This document shows positions 52,511-61,216 of a DNA stretch of 64,000 bases, one piece after another. Source of the stretch: Paracoccaceae bacterium (GTDB lineage Bacteria; Pseudomonadota; Alphaproteobacteria; Rhodobacterales; Rhodobacteraceae); NCBI GenBank assembly GCA_024742835.1, contig JANSXS010000008.1:36493-100492 (forward strand), given 5' to 3'. Each line of letters opens with the position of its first letter. Position 1 is the stretch's first letter. The position numbers and the translations under genes are program-made. The notes under the pieces are model-generated. The model was not told the origin of the DNA. It did no database searches and worked only from the letters and a program-made list of their open reading frames with translations.

Positions 52511-53305
52511 ATGGCGATGACAGACACGCCCGCATCAGAGCTTTTGCCCGCCCCGATCCCGGCCCAAGAGGCGGACGAGAGGCTGCGCGCGCTGGCCGAA
52601 CGCCACAGGCGGGCGGGAAACCTTGGTATCCAGATCCTGAACATGGTGGGCGAACAGGCAGAATCGCTGCTCGACCGGCTGCCTGCCAATACCCGCCAAA
52701 GGCTGGGCGAGGCGACCGAACGCGCGCTTCACGGGGCAATGCAGGCCGCACACCGCTCGCGCGATGTGTTCACCGAAACCCCCGGTTGGTGGAGCCGCGC
52801 GCTCAGCACCGCGATGGGCGGCATGGGGGGCATGGGGGGGCTGCCCACGGCCCTCGCCGAGTTGCCGGTGACCACGACCGTTCTTTTGCGCGCCATTCAG
52901 GATGTGGCGGTTGAACACGGGTTCGATCCCGCCGAACCGGGAGTGCAATATGACTGTATTCAGGTGTTCGCCGCCGCCGGGCCGCTGGATCATGACGACG
53001 GGTCGGATCTGGCATTTCTGACAACGCGGGTCGCGGTCACGGGCAAGGCGGTGCAGGCGCTGATTGCGCGGGTCGCCCCACGGCTTGGTGCGGTGCTGAG
53101 CCAGAAACTGGCCGCGCAGACCGTGCCGGTGCTGGGGGCCGCGGCGGGGGCGGCCACGAATTATATCTATACCAGCTATTATCAGCAGATGGCGCATATC
53201 CACTTCGGCCTGCGCCGGTTGGCCATAGAGGCCGACCGCGACCATGCTGAATTGATCGACGAGTTCCGCGCGCTGGTCGAGACGGTTCCGGCGAAAGGCG
53301 CTTAA
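52511..53305 (+). CDS. EcsC-family protein
   Basis: 264 residues from ATG 52511; an ATG two codons on is possible. The LLRAIQDVAVEHGFDP core, a glycine-methionine-rich patch (GGMGGMGG) and a hydrophobic PVLGAAAGAATNYIYTSYY segment mark EcsC, a poorly understood family tied to membrane or secretion regulation in Bacillus. Its stop overlaps the opposite-strand ptsP stop on TTAA. Confidence 0.85.
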   Translation: MAMTDTPASELLPAPIPAQEADERLRALAERHRRAGNLGIQILNMVGEQAESLLDRLPANTRQRLGEATERALHGAMQAAHRSRDVFTETPGWWSRALSTAMGGMGGMGGLPTALAELPVTTTVLLRAIQDVAVEHGFDPAEPGVQYDCIQVFAAAGPLDHDDGSDLAFLTTRVAVTGKAVQALIARVAPRLGAVLSQKLAAQTVPVLGAAAGAATNYIYTSYYQQMAHIHFGLRRLAIEADRDHAELIDEFRALVETVPAKGA

Positions 53306-55545
53306 AGCTTGCCCTTCAGATACTCCACCACGGCGGGGCGCACCGATTGGTCCCCGGCGTCACGGGCGGCATGGATCACCGCGCGCAATTCTTGCAGGTC
53401 CGTGCGACGCAGCACCGATTTGACCGGCCCGACAGAAGCGGGGCGCATCGACAGCACGTGCATCCCGATGGCGGCAAGGCAGGCGGCCTCGATCGGGCGG
53501 CCCGCATCCTCGCCGCAAAAACTGAGCGGTGTGTCATGCGCGGCGCAGCGCCGCACGATATGTTCCAGAAAAGTGAGGAAACTGACATTCAGCGTGTCAT
53601 AGCGGCGGCGCACCAATTCGTTTTCGCGGTCGGCGGCAAAGAAGAATTGCTTGAGGTCATTGCCACCGATGGACAGGAAATCGACCTCTTCATAAAACCT
53701 GTCGGGCGCATAGGCCAAGGAGGGGGTTTCCAGCATCGCGCCCACTTCCAGCATCTCGGGCAGGGGGTGGCCAAGAATGCGCTCGCGCTCCATCGCCTTG
53801 TCCATCTCGGCGCGGGCTTGGCTGTATTCTTCGTGTTGCGCCACGAAAGGGAACATCACCGACAAGGGGCGCCCCTTGGCAGCACGGATCAGCGCCTGCA
53901 ACTGCATCCGCATCACGCCCGGCTTGTCCAGGGCCACGCGCACCGCGCGCCAGCCAAGCGCCGGGTTGGGCTCTGACACCGCCTTCATGTAGGGCAGCAC
54001 CTTGTCCGAGCCGATATCAAGCGTGCGGAACACCACGCGCTTGCCCTGTGCGGCATCCATCACGCGGGCATAAAGCTCTGACAGTTCGGCGCGTTTGGGC
54101 ATATGGGCGCGCACCAGAAACTGAAGCTCGGTGCGGAACAGCCCGACGCCCTCGGCACCCGATCCGGCAAGGCTGGGCAGATCGGCCATCAGCCCCGCGT
54201 TCATATGCAGCGCAATCCGTTCGCCGCACAGCGTTTCCGCCGGTTTCTCGCGGATCGAGGCGTAGCGTTCCTGCGCCTGTGCCTGCATCGCCATCTTGTC
54301 GCGGAATGCGGTGACGATGTTGTCGTCGGGGCGCAGATGCACCAACCCCTGATCGCCATCAACAAGAACGTGATCACCGTTTAGCGCCTCTGTCGTGATC
54401 CGGGCGGCATGGATCACCAGCGGGATCGCCAGCGCGCGCGCCACGATCGCGGCATGTGACCCGACAGAGCCTTCTTCCAGTATCACGCCTTTGAGCTTGC
54501 GCCCGTAATCCAGCAATTCGGCGGGGCCGATATTGCGGGCGATCAGGATCGGATCAGCGGGCATGTCCGCGCCGGTCTCGGCCCCTTGCCCGGTCAGGAT
54601 GCGCAGCAGGCGATTGCTCAGGTCGTCCAGATCGTGCAGCCGTTCGCGCAGATAGGGATCGGTGACCTGGCTCATGCGGGCGCGCGCGGTGGATTGTTCC
54701 TTTTCCACCGCTGCCTCGGCGGACAGCCCGCGCGCGATGTCTTCTTCCATGCGCCGCATCCAGCCCTTGGAATTGGCAAACATGCGGTAGGCTTCGAGCA
54801 CCTTGAGCTGTTCGTTATCGCCGCTGGCCGCTGTCGACAGCATCCGGTCCACCCCGACGCGCAGCTTTTCCACCGCTTCGTGCAGGCGTTCCAGTTCGCG
54901 GGCAGGATCGTCGGCGATGGGGTTGGCCACCACCACGCGCGGCTCGTGCAACCAGACATGACCGCGCGCCGCCCCCTCTTGTGCGGTGGCCCCACGAAAC
55001 AGCACCGGCCGCTGATGACGGGCCGACATCGCCGCGCCTTCGCCCACGAAGGCACCCAGTTCGGCCATTTCGGCGATGACCATCGCGACCACTTCGACCG
55101 CGTAGACCTCTTCATCCGAATAGCGGCGCGACTCCCTGGATTGCACGACCAGCACGCCCAGCATCTCGCCCAGCCGTTGGATCGGCACCCCCATGAAGGA
55201 CGAATACGCCTCTTCGCCGGTTTCGGGCATGTAACGGAAGCCGCGCGTGCCCGGCGCGTCATCGGTGTTCATCACCTTGCCCGTGCGGGCCACCCGCCCC
55301 ACCAGACCCTCGCCCAGCTTGAGCCGCGTTTCATGCACCGATTCCGGCTTCAGCCCCTGCGTCGCGCACAGTTCCAGCGTATCCTCGTCGCGGAACAGGT
55401 AGATCGAGCAGACCTCGGTATGCATTTCCTCTGCAATGAGCAGCGTGATCCGGTCCAGCCGCTGCTGGCCGGCGGCATCCTCTGCCATCACGCCGCGAAG
55501 ACGCCCCAGCATCTGCCGGCTATCGGTCTCGAAGTGCTGCACCAT
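53302..55545 (-). CDS. ptsP: Phosphoenolpyruvate-protein phosphotransferase PtsP (EI-Ntr)
   Basis: 747 residues from ATG 55545. A GAF sensor domain (about 15-160), as in the nitrogen PTS enzyme I, precedes the enzyme I core. The active His lies in GSVGSHAAIVARAL near residue 355. The PEP-binding barrel has GVGLFRTELQFL, a DIGSDKVLPY loop and CGEDAGRP near the C-terminus. It passes phosphate from PEP to NPr. It is downstream of lysC on the same strand, the common arrangement in Rhodobacterales. Confidence 0.96.
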   Translation of the reverse strand: MVQHFETDSRQMLGRLRGVMAEDAAGQQRLDRITLLIAEEMHTEVCSIYLFRDEDTLELCATQGLKPESVHETRLKLGEGLVGRVARTGKVMNTDDAPGTRGFRYMPETGEEAYSSFMGVPIQRLGEMLGVLVVQSRESRRYSDEEVYAVEVVAMVIAEMAELGAFVGEGAAMSARHQRPVLFRGATAQEGAARGHVWLHEPRVVVANPIADDPARELERLHEAVEKLRVGVDRMLSTAASGDNEQLKVLEAYRMFANSKGWMRRMEEDIARGLSAEAAVEKEQSTARARMSQVTDPYLRERLHDLDDLSNRLLRILTGQGAETGADMPADPILIARNIGPAELLDYGRKLKGVILEEGSVGSHAAIVARALAIPLVIHAARITTEALNGDHVLVDGDQGLVHLRPDDNIVTAFRDKMAMQAQAQERYASIREKPAETLCGERIALHMNAGLMADLPSLAGSGAEGVGLFRTELQFLVRAHMPKRAELSELYARVMDAAQGKRVVFRTLDIGSDKVLPYMKAVSEPNPALGWRAVRVALDKPGVMRMQLQALIRAAKGRPLSVMFPFVAQHEEYSQARAEMDKAMERERILGHPLPEMLEVGAMLETPSLAYAPDRFYEEVDFLSIGGNDLKQFFFAADRENELVRRRYDTLNVSFLTFLEHIVRRCAAHDTPLSFCGEDAGRPIEAACLAAIGMHVLSMRPASVGPVKSVLRRTDLQELRAVIHAARDAGDQSVRPAVVEYLKGKL

Positions 55546-55602
55546 TGCCTGTCCTGCTTTGGGGTCCGATATGTTTCGGCCCGTTCCCACTCCTGTCAGA
55601 GA

Positions 55603-56841
55603 TCAGGCCACCTTGTCCAATTCAAAGGCGTCATGCAGGGCCTGAACGGCCAATTCCATGTATTTACGGTCGATGAGAACCGAAATCTTGATCTCTGATG
55701 TCGAGATGACCTTGATGTTGATCCCCTCGTCGCGCAGCGTCTGGAACATGCGCGCGGCCACGCCCGACTGGCTGCGCATTCCGATGCCCACAGCGGAAAT
55801 CTTGGCCACGTTGGTATCCGCGACCAGATCGTGAAAGTTGATATCGCCCTTTTCCTTGGCCTCAAGCAGCGCCTTTTCGGCGCGCGCCACCTGATTGTTG
55901 GGGCATGAAAATGTCATGTCGGTGCGCCCCTCTTCCGAGATGTTCTGCACGATCATGTCCACATTTACCCCGGCATCGGACAGTGGCGTAAAGATCGCGG
56001 CGGCGATGCCGGGACGGTCGGCCACGGAAATGAGGGTCATTTTCGCCTCGTCCCGCGAATAGGCAATGCCGTTCACCACATTTGATTCCATGATTTCCTC
56101 CTCGGCGCAGACAAGCGTGCCTGCATCATCCGATTGTTCCTCGAAACTCGACAATACGCGCAGCCGCACATTATACCGCATCGCCAGTTCGACCGAACGG
56201 GTTTGCAACACTTTTGCCCCAAGACTTGCCAGTTCCAGCATCTCTTCAAAGGCGATCTTGTCAAGCTTGCGCGCCTTGTCGGTGATCCGGGGATCGGTGG
56301 TATAGACCCCGTCCACATCGGTGTAGATGTCGCAGCGCTCCGCGCCAAAAGCGGCGGCAAAGGCCACGGCGGTCGTGTCCGATCCGCCCCGGCCCAGCGT
56401 GGTGATCCGCCCCTCGGGGCTGACCCCCTGAAAGCCCGCCACCACCGCGACGCGCATCCCCTCGCCGAATTTGGCGTTGATATTGTCGGTCGGAATTTCC
56501 TCGATCCGGGCGGCGGAATGCGCGGATGTCGTGATCAGCGGCACCTGCCAGCCCTGCCAGCTGCGCGCGGGCACGTCCATTTCCTGCAAGGTCACCGCCA
56601 TCAGCCCGGCTGTCACGGCCTCGCCGGAACTGACCACCGCATCGTATTCCCGCGCGTCGTAAAGCGGAGAAATCTCTTCCACCCAGCCGACAAGCTCGTT
56701 GGTGCGCCCGGCCATGGCCGAGACGATGACGATCACGTCATAGCCCTTGGCCACCTCCACGCCAACGCGTTTCGCAGCGCGGCGGATACGGTCGATATTG
56801 GCAACCGACGTGCCGCCGAATTTCATCACTAGAAGGGGCAT
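55603..56841 (-). CDS. lysC: Aspartate kinase
   Basis: 412 residues. KFGGTSVANIDRI at the start, the VVSSGEAVTAGLMA and GFQGVSPEGRITTLGRGGSD loops of the kinase, and two C-terminal ACT domains (ISVADRPGIAAAIFTPLSDA; VGIGMRSQSGVAARMF). First step of the lysine, threonine and methionine branch. The ACT domains predict feedback control by lysine and/or threonine. Upstream of ptsP. Confidence 0.97.
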   Translation of the reverse strand: MPLLVMKFGGTSVANIDRIRRAAKRVGVEVAKGYDVIVIVSAMAGRTNELVGWVEEISPLYDAREYDAVVSSGEAVTAGLMAVTLQEMDVPARSWQGWQVPLITTSAHSAARIEEIPTDNINAKFGEGMRVAVVAGFQGVSPEGRITTLGRGGSDTTAVAFAAAFGAERCDIYTDVDGVYTTDPRITDKARKLDKIAFEEMLELASLGAKVLQTRSVELAMRYNVRLRVLSSFEEQSDDAGTLVCAEEEIMESNVVNGIAYSRDEAKMTLISVADRPGIAAAIFTPLSDAGVNVDMIVQNISEEGRTDMTFSCPNNQVARAEKALLEAKEKGDINFHDLVADTNVAKISAVGIGMRSQSGVAARMFQTLRDEGINIKVISTSEIKISVLIDRKYMELAVQALHDAFELDKVA

Positions 56842-56921
56842 GGCCCAACGTCCCTGAGGTCAAATCGCAGGCGGTTTACGCGGCGCAACGGCCAAGGGCA
56901 AGCGAAAGAAACGCGCGCGCC

Positions 56922-57566
56922 TCAATACGGATGCTCGTGCCCGTCCCATGTGAGGAAACAGCCCGTGCTGTCGATGGTCAGCGCATCGAACCGCGCTGCC
57001 AGCCCCTGTGCTGCCGTCTCGACCGGGATGTCGGCCGCATCGCCGCCCATATCCGTGCGCACCCAGCCGGGATGGTAGATGCCCACGGCGATCTCCAGAT
57101 CCTTGAGGTCGGTGGCCAGATTGCGCCCCAGATTAAGCGCCGCCGCTTTGGACGCGCGATAGATATAGCTGCCGCCCGGTGCGCGCGCGTGGCTGGCCAT
57201 CTGGCTGGAGATGATGGCGATCTTTGGCATTTTTGCGCCTTGCAGGTTGGGCAAGAGCGATTGCACGGTCAGAAAAACGCCGGTGACATTCACCGCGAAC
57301 CCGTCGGCCCACATTTCGGGCGGGTAGCCATCGGCAAGGCTTTCACCCTTGTCCGGGTACACCCCCGCGTTGCACACCAAAAGGTCCACGGGCCGCCCGT
57401 CCAGTTTTCGGCCAAGCGCCGCGTGGCTGTCAGGCTGCGTCACATCAAGCCGGGGCAGATCGCCGCCCGACCGCGAGGTGCCGGTCACCTGCGCGCCCCG
57501 TGCGCTGTAAAGCGCCGCAAGTTCCGCGCCGATACCGCGATTTGCGCCTGTGATCACAACATGCAT
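56922..57566 (-). CDS. Short-chain dehydrogenase/reductase
   Basis: 214 residues. NAD(P) motif TGANRGIGAELAA at the N-terminus, LVCNAGVY, and the catalytic Ser and Y-x3-K pair in ISSQMAS ... YIYRASKAA. Classical SDR, slightly short. Substrate unknown. Confidence 0.92.
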   Translation of the reverse strand: MHVVITGANRGIGAELAALYSARGAQVTGTSRSGGDLPRLDVTQPDSHAALGRKLDGRPVDLLVCNAGVYPDKGESLADGYPPEMWADGFAVNVTGVFLTVQSLLPNLQGAKMPKIAIISSQMASHARAPGGSYIYRASKAAALNLGRNLATDLKDLEIAVGIYHPGWVRTDMGGDAADIPVETAAQGLAARFDALTIDSTGCFLTWDGHEHPY

Positions 57567-57633
57567 CGGATATCCTTACGCCCACAAATCAGCGTCGCCA
57601 GCATCGCGCAACGCTGCGCACAGGGCAAGGGTG

Positions 57634-58089
57634 TCAGTTGGATTTCCGGCTGGGAATAAAAGGCAGGGGGGCCACCGGTACACCGTCTTCGATCAGCTTG
57701 CGCGCCTCGTCCGGCTTTGCCTCGCCATAGATCGGACGATGCGGGGCCAGCCCCTCGTGCATGTCGCGGGCGTGCGCCGCGAAGTTCAGGCCGACATAGT
57801 CCGAATTCGCCTCGACATGCTTTTTATAGGCGGCCAGCAATTTGCCCGGATCGGGCGCAGGCGCGTCGGGGGCTGCTTGTGGCTGTGGGGTTTCGGGCTT
57901 GGCGGGCAGGGCGGCCTTGTCGCGCCCGGCCTGCACATTGGGCGCCATCAGCGCTTTTTGCACCTGTGGCGATCCGCACACCGCGCAAGAGACCATGCCC
58001 GCCGCTGTCAGCTTGTCAAAGGCGGCTGTTGACTGAAACCAGCTTTCGAACCGGTGCGCCCGGTCGCATTTGAGGGAAAACTTGATCAC
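57634..58089 (-). CDS. DUF1178-family protein
   Basis: 151 residues. It opens MIKFSLKCDRAHRFESWFQS and has a C-x2-C in VSCAVCGSP with an Ala/Pro-rich middle, as in DUF1178. A small zinc-ribbon protein of unknown function, found in most alphaproteobacteria, often near the NUDIX gene as here. Confidence 0.9.
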   Translation of the reverse strand: MIKFSLKCDRAHRFESWFQSTAAFDKLTAAGMVSCAVCGSPQVQKALMAPNVQAGRDKAALPAKPETPQPQAAPDAPAPDPGKLLAAYKKHVEANSDYVGLNFAAHARDMHEGLAPHRPIYGEAKPDEARKLIEDGVPVAPLPFIPSRKSN

Positions 58090-58180
58090 CTTTCGTCACT
58101 CCGGCAGAGGGATGGACGATATTTGCAACGCTGTCGGGGAATTGCAAGCGCCCGTGTCCGAGTCAAGTTCCGTGCGGTGA

Positions 58181-58672
58181 TCAGACGGAAAGCCGCTTTG
58201 CCTCGAACCGGCGGATCATATGCGCCAGTTCCGGTTCAAGCACCTTCTGGGCGGCCTTTTTGGGGCTCATCCATTTGCGTTCGCGCTGTGCAACCTCGGG
58301 AAAGCGATCCGCCAGCGTTGTCACCTTGACCGGATAGACCAGCACCGCGCAGGGCAGGGTTTCGGCCCCCGGTAGACGTTTTTCATAGGAATACAGACCA
58401 AGACAGGGGCCGTTTATTCTGCCTTTCACACCTGCCTCTTCCCACGCTTCCTGAAGCGCGCTGGCACCCGGTGTGGTGCCCTGCATCGGCCATCCCTTTG
58501 GGATTACCCAGCGTTTGGTGCGGCGCGAGGTGATCAACAGCACTTGTGTCTTGTTCTTTACCACGCGGTAGCAGAGCGCCCCGAACTGGGTGCGCATGTC
58601 ACGCTTGCCTTCAAGCTCTACCGAGAGTGGCAGTTGCTCTTTGCCCAGATAAGTCACGATACGTGGCCCCAA
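58181..58672 (-). CDS. NUDIX hydrolase
   Basis: 163 residues as given; a start at 58597 (M-R-T-Q-F-G-A-L-C-Y-R) would be 138 and is nearer the common family start. The Nudix box reads GTTPGASALQEAWEEAGV with the usual Arg replaced by Gln, as in the subgroup that resembles diphosphoinositol-phosphate hydrolases. KRWVIPKGWP precedes it. Substrate unknown. Confidence 0.88.
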   Translation of the reverse strand: MGPRIVTYLGKEQLPLSVELEGKRDMRTQFGALCYRVVKNKTQVLLITSRRTKRWVIPKGWPMQGTTPGASALQEAWEEAGVKGRINGPCLGLYSYEKRLPGAETLPCAVLVYPVKVTTLADRFPEVAQRERKWMSPKKAAQKVLEPELAHMIRRFEAKRLSV

Positions 58673-58826
58673 ATCATGCCGCTTTCATTGCGCGGTTTCA
58701 AGTTACTATATGGTTTCTTGCGGTTGTTTGGCTAGAAAAATCAGGCCGAATGACTGCCATTTCGTGGTAAATGCCCGATATCCGGGCAACATGAAAAGCG
58801 ACGTTCCATAGCGGAAGGACGGCGTG

Positions 58827-58853
58827 AAAGCGCCCCGCGTCGGGGCGCTTTTG
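58827..58853 (+). terminator. Intrinsic terminator
   Basis: AAAGCGCCCCG and CGGGGCGCTTT form an 11-bp stem with a CGT loop, ending in TTTT on the plus strand and AAAA-side on the minus. No rightward protein gene leads into it, which raises the small-RNA possibility. Confidence 0.8.
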
Positions 58854-58982
58854 GTCATGGTTGGATAGGTCTTGGCCGTTGATCCCGTGTCGCCAACGGA
58901 GCCGGGTTCCTGTTCAAGATATTGATATTTATGCACATAGTTCAGGATTTTTCACAATTTCAGCGTAGCTTTCACAGCTCAG

Positions 58983-59009
58983 TTGACAAGTCTGATAAAA
59001 ATAGTCAGA
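58983..59009 (+). promoter_or_regulatory. Iron-Rhodo-box-like palindrome with a TTGACA -35
   Basis: TCTGA-N9-TCAGA (58991-59009 as an inverted repeat) contains CTGA-N9-TCAG, the form described for iron-responsive promoters of Rhodobacterales. TTGACA at 58983-58988 is a good -35 just before it. It stands 65 bp upstream of the two tiny iron genes, one of them hemP, so iron control is likely. Confidence 0.7.
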
Positions 59010-59073
59010 AATAAGGATATCAGCGAGCTCAGCCGGCCAGCCAACACCGCACACATCCATAGGAGAGAGACCC

Positions 59074-59238
59074 ATGCGGATCCCACCTGCGATGCCTGAA
59101 ACCGGCTGTTTAACAGCCGCCCGGCGGCCCTTTTCACCTGATCGCCAGGAAATTCTTTATCGTGCCTTTTGTGGCGGCATGGATATGGACATCCTGCTTG
59201 AACGGCTGTTCGACAAGCTGACGGAGCCCCGGCCATGA
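59074..59238 (+). CDS. Small protein (54 residues) upstream of hemP
   Basis: 54 codons from ATG 59074 with a strong AGGAGAGAG ribosome site. The reading MRIPPAMPETGCLTAARRPF then DILLERLFDKLTEPRP is not a family I recognise; two Cys and an amphipathic C-terminal helix are present. The stop overlaps the hemP start (ATGA), and both follow the iron box, so it is probably an iron-regulated small protein. Confidence 0.7.
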   Translation: MRIPPAMPETGCLTAARRPFSPDRQEILYRAFCGGMDMDILLERLFDKLTEPRP

Positions 59239-59399
59239 TCCGCGCCCAGACAAAGGAGATGCCCCAACTGGTTCCGGCAGCCCGGCGCGTGGATGCCCGC
59301 GCTCTGACCGAGGGCGGCAATACCGCGCAGATCACCCTTGATGGCAAGGTCTACACGCTGCGCATCACCCGCGCGGGCAAGCTGATCCTGACCAAGTAG
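59235..59399 (+). CDS. hemP: Hemin uptake protein HemP
   Basis: 54 residues. The C-terminal half ARALTEGGNTAQITLDGKVY then TLRITRAGKLILTK is the HemP signature. HemP proteins are tiny and commonly head heme or iron uptake loci. In several proteobacteria HemP affects heme receptor expression. It overlaps the preceding small gene and sits 115 bp before an FbpB-type iron permease. Confidence 0.85.
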   Translation: MIRAQTKEMPQLVPAARRVDARALTEGGNTAQITLDGKVYTLRITRAGKLILTK

Positions 59400-59514
59400 A
59401 CCCCGGCGCGCGGCATGTGTCGCAGCGTTTTTGTCGGGTTTGCGCTGGTATATCGCCCACGAATGTGGCAGCGAGACGTTTCATCCGCCATAACCCGCGG
59501 GAGGCGCGCCTGTC

Positions 59515-61179
59515 ATGTCCGAAAAGCTGTTGCACCGTCTGGCCTGGATCTTTGTCCTGGTCTGCGTGGCACCGATCGTCGCCGCTGGTCTTTCCGCCTT
59601 TACCGGGGATCTGCAAACCTGGCGCGAGGTGCTGTCCACGGTGTTGCCGCGCTATACCTGGACCACGCTGATCCTTGTGGTGGTCGTTGGCGGCGCGACG
59701 GCGGTCATAGGCTCGATCACGGCGTGGCTGGTGACGGTATACCGCTTTCCCGGTCACCGCTGGCTGGAAATCGCGCTGGCCCTGCCACTGGCCTTTCCGG
59801 CTTACGTGCTGGCCTATGCCTATACGCATCTGCTGGATCATCCCGGCCCGGTGCAGACGCTGTTGCGCGATGTGACGGGCTGGGGCCCGCGCGATTACTG
59901 GTTCCCCGAGATCCGCAGTTTGTGGGGGGCGGCGCTGATGCTGACCATCGTGCTTTACCCCTATGTCTACCTGTTGGCGCGGGCGTCGTTCCGGCAGCAA
60001 TCGTCGAACGCGTTTCTGGTGGCGCGCACCTTGGGGCGCTCGCCGATGCAGGCGTTCTGGCGCGTGGCCCTGCCGATGGCGCGGCCCGCCATCGCGGGCG
60101 GTGCTTTGTTGGCAGTGATGGAGACGATCGCCGATTACGGCACCGTCGCCTTTTTCAACGTGCAGACCTTTGCCACGGGGATCTACCAGGCGTGGTTTTC
60201 CTTGGGGGATCGCGCGGCGGCCGCGCAGCTTTCGCTTTGCCTGTTGTTCTTTGCGCTGCTGGTCGCGGGGTTGGAGCGGGCGCAGCGCGGACAGGCACGC
60301 ACCGCCGGGCGCGGGGCGCGGTTCGAAACGATGGAAAAACCCCGGTTGACGGGATTTAACGGTGCGTTGGCAACCGCGATCTGCCTTGCGCCGGTGCTGC
60401 TTGGTTTTGTGATCCCGGTGCTGATGCTGGGATTGATGGCGATCGGCTCGGGGCAGGATCTGTTATCCGCCCGGTATCTGGGGCTGATGCGCAATTCCGT
60501 GATGCTGGGGGCCGTGGCGGCGGTCCTGACCGTGACCGGTGCGATCCTGATCGGGTTTCGCGCCCGCACCCGGGCAACGCGCTCGTCCAGGCTGATGGTG
60601 GTGGGCGCGGGGCTTGGCTATGCCATTCCGGGCGGGGTGATCGCCGTGGGGCTTATGGTGCCGATGGCCGGGCTTGATAACCTGATCGACGATGTGATGG
60701 AGGCGAATTTCGGGATATCCACCGGCCTGTTGATAACGGGGTCCATCTGGTTGATGATCGTGGCCTATATGGCCCGTTTCATGGCCGCCGCGCTGAATGC
60801 CTATGACAGCGGCATGGCCACCGTGCCAGGCCATTTTGACGCCATTGGCAGATCCCTGGGGCAAGCCGGACCGCGACTTTTGTGGCGGGTGCATCTGCCG
60901 GTGGCGCGCAGTTCCGTGCTGACCGCGCTGTTGATCGTTTTTGTGGACGTGATGAAGGAATTGCCGGCCACGCTGATCCTGCACCCGTTCAATTTTCAGA
61001 CGCTGGCGGTTCAGGCGCATCGGCTGGCCTCTGATGAACGCCTGTTCGAGGCGGCGACACCGTCGCTGGTGCTGGTGGCCTTCGGGCTGTTGCCGGTGAT
61101 CATCCTGTGCCGGTCCATCGGTCGCGAGGATCCCGCCCGCCGCGCCGCACGAATGGGGGTTGCGGTCAAGTCCGGCTAA
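59515..61179 (+). CDS. Ferric iron ABC transporter permease (FbpB type, two fused domains)
   Basis: 554 residues with about twelve membrane segments. The two permease halves carry EAA loops AFLVARTLGRSPMQAFWRVA (about residue 167) and FDAIGRSLGQAGPRLLWRVH (about 438). This duplicated form is that of Fbp/Sfu-type Fe3+ permeases. The ATPase and binding protein are not adjacent. Its place behind hemP and the iron box supports an iron role. Confidence 0.88.
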   Translation: MSEKLLHRLAWIFVLVCVAPIVAAGLSAFTGDLQTWREVLSTVLPRYTWTTLILVVVVGGATAVIGSITAWLVTVYRFPGHRWLEIALALPLAFPAYVLAYAYTHLLDHPGPVQTLLRDVTGWGPRDYWFPEIRSLWGAALMLTIVLYPYVYLLARASFRQQSSNAFLVARTLGRSPMQAFWRVALPMARPAIAGGALLAVMETIADYGTVAFFNVQTFATGIYQAWFSLGDRAAAAQLSLCLLFFALLVAGLERAQRGQARTAGRGARFETMEKPRLTGFNGALATAICLAPVLLGFVIPVLMLGLMAIGSGQDLLSARYLGLMRNSVMLGAVAAVLTVTGAILIGFRARTRATRSSRLMVVGAGLGYAIPGGVIAVGLMVPMAGLDNLIDDVMEANFGISTGLLITGSIWLMIVAYMARFMAAALNAYDSGMATVPGHFDAIGRSLGQAGPRLLWRVHLPVARSSVLTALLIVFVDVMKELPATLILHPFNFQTLAVQAHRLASDERLFEAATPSLVLVAFGLLPVIILCRSIGREDPARRAARMGVAVKSG

Positions 61180-61216
61180 CGCGTGCCGCCTTTCGCTGAT
61201 GTCCTTGCGAACCGGA

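Larger units (their letters stand above)
58673..59073. other. Intergenic region with terminator and iron-responsive promoter
   Basis: No protein gene is supported here. It holds a strong intrinsic terminator (58827-58851) and an iron-box promoter (58983-59009). The plus-strand piece just before the terminator (about 58700-58825) has no open frame of note and could encode a small RNA that ends there; no promoter for it could be fixed. Confidence 0.5.

Noticed and set aside
58706..58936. 76-codon minus-strand ORF in the gap before the iron genes
   Set aside because: It runs across the terminator stem, lacks a ribosome site and shows no family similarity.
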